This document shows, piece by piece, positions 4,054 through 6,001 of a stretch of DNA of 6,001 nt (position 1 is its first letter; every line of letters begins with the position of its first letter). The notes under the pieces are model-generated. The model was not told where the DNA came from. It was given only the letters and a program-made list of their open reading frames with translations, and did not search any database. Made by a program: the position numbers and the translations under genes. The DNA is from an uncultured Collinsella sp. (GTDB taxonomy: Bacteria; Actinomycetota; Coriobacteriia; Coriobacteriales; Coriobacteriaceae): contig CAKUGX010000113.1 of assembly GCA_934654765.1 (NCBI GenBank), positions 1 to 6,001 of the forward strand. The letters run 5' to 3'.

Positions 4054-5965
4054 GGCAGCTACCGCCGAGCGCGCACGCAACCGCAAGGGTGGCACCATGA
4101 CGCGCCTCATCAAGATGCTCTTTGGCTTCTACCCGGTGCTTTTGCCCCTCGTCGTCGCCGGCGTGGTGCTCTGCGCCATCATCAATTCCATCGGCGCGAC
4201 GTTTCTCCAGAGCGCGCTGCAAGTCATCAGCGAATCATGGCAGTCGGGCGACTGGACGGCCGCGCAGCCCAAAATTCTGAAGCTTGTGACCACCCTCGGC
4301 TGCATCTACGCCGTGGGCGTCGCGTCTTCGCTCTTCTGGAACCGCGCCATGGCCGTCATCACGCAGGGCTCGCTCGAGAAGCTGCGCGAGAAGATGTTCA
4401 ACCGCATGCAGGACCTGCCGATCCGCTACTTCGACACGCACCAGCGCGGCGACATCATGAGCCACTACACCAACGACATCGACACGCTGCGCCAGATGAT
4501 CAGCCAGTCGCTGCCCAACCTGCTCATGACGATCATCGTCATCGTCACCGTGTTCTTCATCATGCTGTACTACAGCGCGTGGATGTGCCTGGTCATCATT
4601 GCCGGCGTCGCCTTTATGACCTTTATGACCAAGCTGCTCGGCTCCAACTCCGCGCGCTTCTTTATCGCGCAGCAGGCCGAGCTCGGCGTGGTCGAGGGCC
4701 ATATCGAGGAAGTCATGAACGGCCAGAAAGTCGTCAAGGCATTCTGTCACGAGTCCGCCGCCGAGGCCGATTTTGACGAGCGCAACGAGAAGCTCTTCGA
4801 GGTCTCGCAGAAGGCCAACATGTACGCCAACATCCTCATGCCGATCCTCGGGAACCTGGGCGACTTGCTCTACGTGCTGGTCGCGCTGGCAGGCGGTATC
4901 TTCCTGGCGCTGGGCGTGCCCAACCTGAGCATCTCGGGCCTGCCGCTCTCGATCGCCGTGGTGGTACCGTTCCTCAACATGACCAAGCAGTTCTGCGGCC
5001 AGATCGGCCAAATCTCGATGCAGATCAACGCCGTGGTCATGGGCCTTGCCGGCACCGAGCGTATCTTTGAGCTGCTCGACGAAGGGCCCGAGGCAGACGA
5101 GGGCTACGTGACGCTCGTCAACGCGCAGGTAAACCCCGATACCTGGGAGCTCGAGGAGGCCGACCACCACACCGGCATGTGGGCGTGGAAGCATCCGCAT
5201 CGCGCGACCGGCGAGATTGAGTACGTGCCGCTACGCGGCGACCTGGTCATGGACAACGTGGACTTTGGCTACACGCCCGACCACGAGGTGCTGCACGGCG
5301 TGTCCGTATACGCCAAGCCGGGCCAGAAGGTCGCATTTGTCGGTGCCACCGGTGCCGGTAAGACGACCATCACCAACCTCATCAACCGCTTCTACGACAT
5401 CGCCGACGGCAAGATCCGCTACGACGGCATTAACGTCAACAAGATTCGCAAGTCCGACCTGCGTCGCTCGCTGGGCGTGGTGCTGCAGGACGTGAACCTG
5501 TTCACCGGAACGGTGATGGACAACATCCGCTACGGCAAGCTGGACGCCACCGACGAGGAGTGCATCGCGGCGGCCAAGCTCGCGGGCGCGGACGACTTTA
5601 TTACTCGCCTGCCCGACGGCTACGACACCATGCTCACCGGTAACGGCGCGCAGCTTTCGCAGGGCCAGCGCCAGCTGATCTCGATTGCACGCGCGGCCGT
5701 CGCCGATCCGCCGGCGATGATTCTGGACGAGGCCACGAGCTCCATCGACACCCGCACCGAGGCCATCGTGCAGGAGGGCATGGACAAGCTCATGGAGGGC
5801 CGCACGACGTTTGTCATCGCGCACCGCCTGTCCACCGTGCGCAACTCCGACGCGATCATCTGCCTGGACCACGGCCGCATCATCGAGCGCGGCAACCACG
5901 ATGAGCTCATCGCCAAGCGCGGCTACTACTACCAGCTCTATACCGGAGCGTTTGAGCTAGAGTAG
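4046..5965 (+). CDS. Heterodimeric ABC exporter, catalytic subunit (TM288/BmrD-like)
   Basis: A 639-aa permease-ATPase half-transporter that should form the working pump with the preceding protein and carry the competent ATP site. A basic N-terminus (1-20) precedes membrane segments near 28-50, 80-100, 155-175, 178-196, 262-290 and 298-312. The linker (about 345-397) is some 30 residues longer than in the partner and carries the Trp-rich GMWAWKHPH (377-385), which I recall from Firmicutes and actinobacterial members of this subfamily. ATPase motifs: A-loop region FGYT (407-410), Walker A GATGAGKTT (433-441), Q481, signature LSQGQ (537-541, Gln for the first Gly), Walker B MILDE (558-562) with catalytic Glu562, D-loop SSID (565-568) and switch His593. 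Together with the partner's VSGGQ this builds one complete site; its own LSQGQ faces the partner's degenerate site. The start overlaps the upstream stop by 8 bp (ATGAGTAA). Substrate unknown. Confidence 0.94.
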   Translation: MSKAATAERARNRKGGTMTRLIKMLFGFYPVLLPLVVAGVVLCAIINSIGATFLQSALQVISESWQSGDWTAAQPKILKLVTTLGCIYAVGVASSLFWNRAMAVITQGSLEKLREKMFNRMQDLPIRYFDTHQRGDIMSHYTNDIDTLRQMISQSLPNLLMTIIVIVTVFFIMLYYSAWMCLVIIAGVAFMTFMTKLLGSNSARFFIAQQAELGVVEGHIEEVMNGQKVVKAFCHESAAEADFDERNEKLFEVSQKANMYANILMPILGNLGDLLYVLVALAGGIFLALGVPNLSISGLPLSIAVVVPFLNMTKQFCGQIGQISMQINAVVMGLAGTERIFELLDEGPEADEGYVTLVNAQVNPDTWELEEADHHTGMWAWKHPHRATGEIEYVPLRGDLVMDNVDFGYTPDHEVLHGVSVYAKPGQKVAFVGATGAGKTTITNLINRFYDIADGKIRYDGINVNKIRKSDLRRSLGVVLQDVNLFTGTVMDNIRYGKLDATDEECIAAAKLAGADDFITRLPDGYDTMLTGNGAQLSQGQRQLISIARAAVADPPAMILDEATSSIDTRTEAIVQEGMDKLMEGRTTFVIAHRLSTVRNSDAIICLDHGRIIERGNHDELIAKRGYYYQLYTGAFELE

Positions 5966-5988
5966 GCCCCGAGGATGCAGAAGGGCCT
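5964..5988 (+). terminator. Possible hairpin after the ABC operon
   Basis: AGGCCC (5964-5969) and GGGCCT (5983-5988) can pair over 6 bp right at the stop codon, with a competing CGAGG/CCTCG stem (5970-5974 with 5986-5990). No T-run follows before the window ends at 6001, so its role as terminator is uncertain. Confidence 0.25.
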
Positions 5989-6001
5989 CGCGTCCCATAG
6001 G

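Noticed and set aside
2161..4113. 650-codon open frame on the minus strand opposite the first ABC gene
   Set aside because: It is a shadow of the GC-rich codon pattern. The translation is His/Asp/Gly/Val-rich with no family motifs, and the opposite strand encodes an unmistakable ABC transporter.
4235..5200. Minus-strand frames opposite the second ABC gene (also 5231-5899)
   Set aside because: Antisense shadows with repetitive His/Asp/Val/Ala composition and no domain signature.

Overview
The window looks like chromosomal DNA from a high-GC actinobacterium, most plausibly a gut Coriobacteriia member such as Collinsella. This is inferred from the GC-rich third positions, strong AGGAGG-type ribosome binding sites, and the protein families and their arrangement. 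It is not proven by any marker gene here. No tRNA, rRNA, CRISPR array or transposase gene was seen.

Left part (1-1040, minus strand): a complete pyridoxamine/pyridoxal kinase gene (216-1040) is followed, with an 8-bp overlap, by the start of a small Cys/His-rich protein resembling the TIGR04076 family, cut by the window edge at base 1. The two appear to be one leftward operon.

Middle (1041-1730): about 690 bp without a convincing gene separates the leftward kinase operon from a rightward operon. It is packed with inverted repeats. These are a 156-bp element with perfect 26-bp terminal inverted repeats (1221-1376), a hairpin followed by TTTT on the minus strand (1411-1445), a rod-like nested fold of about 118 bp (1481-1598), and a perfect 11-bp-stem palindrome (1605-1630). 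A near-consensus sigma70 promoter (TTGACA, 17-bp spacer, TAGATT) and an inverted repeat over the expected transcription start follow. This is the least explained part of the window.

Right part (1731-5965, plus strand): a three-gene operon of a MarR-type regulator and two ABC half-transporters, each gene overlapping the next by 8 bp. The two half-transporters have complementary defects. The first has a weakened Walker A, Walker B and H-loop but a good signature motif. The second has intact catalytic residues but an LSQGQ signature. This is the pattern of heterodimeric ABC exporters (TM287/288, BmrCD, LmrCD type) with one degenerate and one competent ATP site. The MarR protein probably represses the operon until a ligand of the pump, or a related compound, is present. 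The transported substrate cannot be read from the sequence.

Overall, the genes are ordinary accessory or metabolic genes. The intergenic structured elements are the best candidates for something not yet described.
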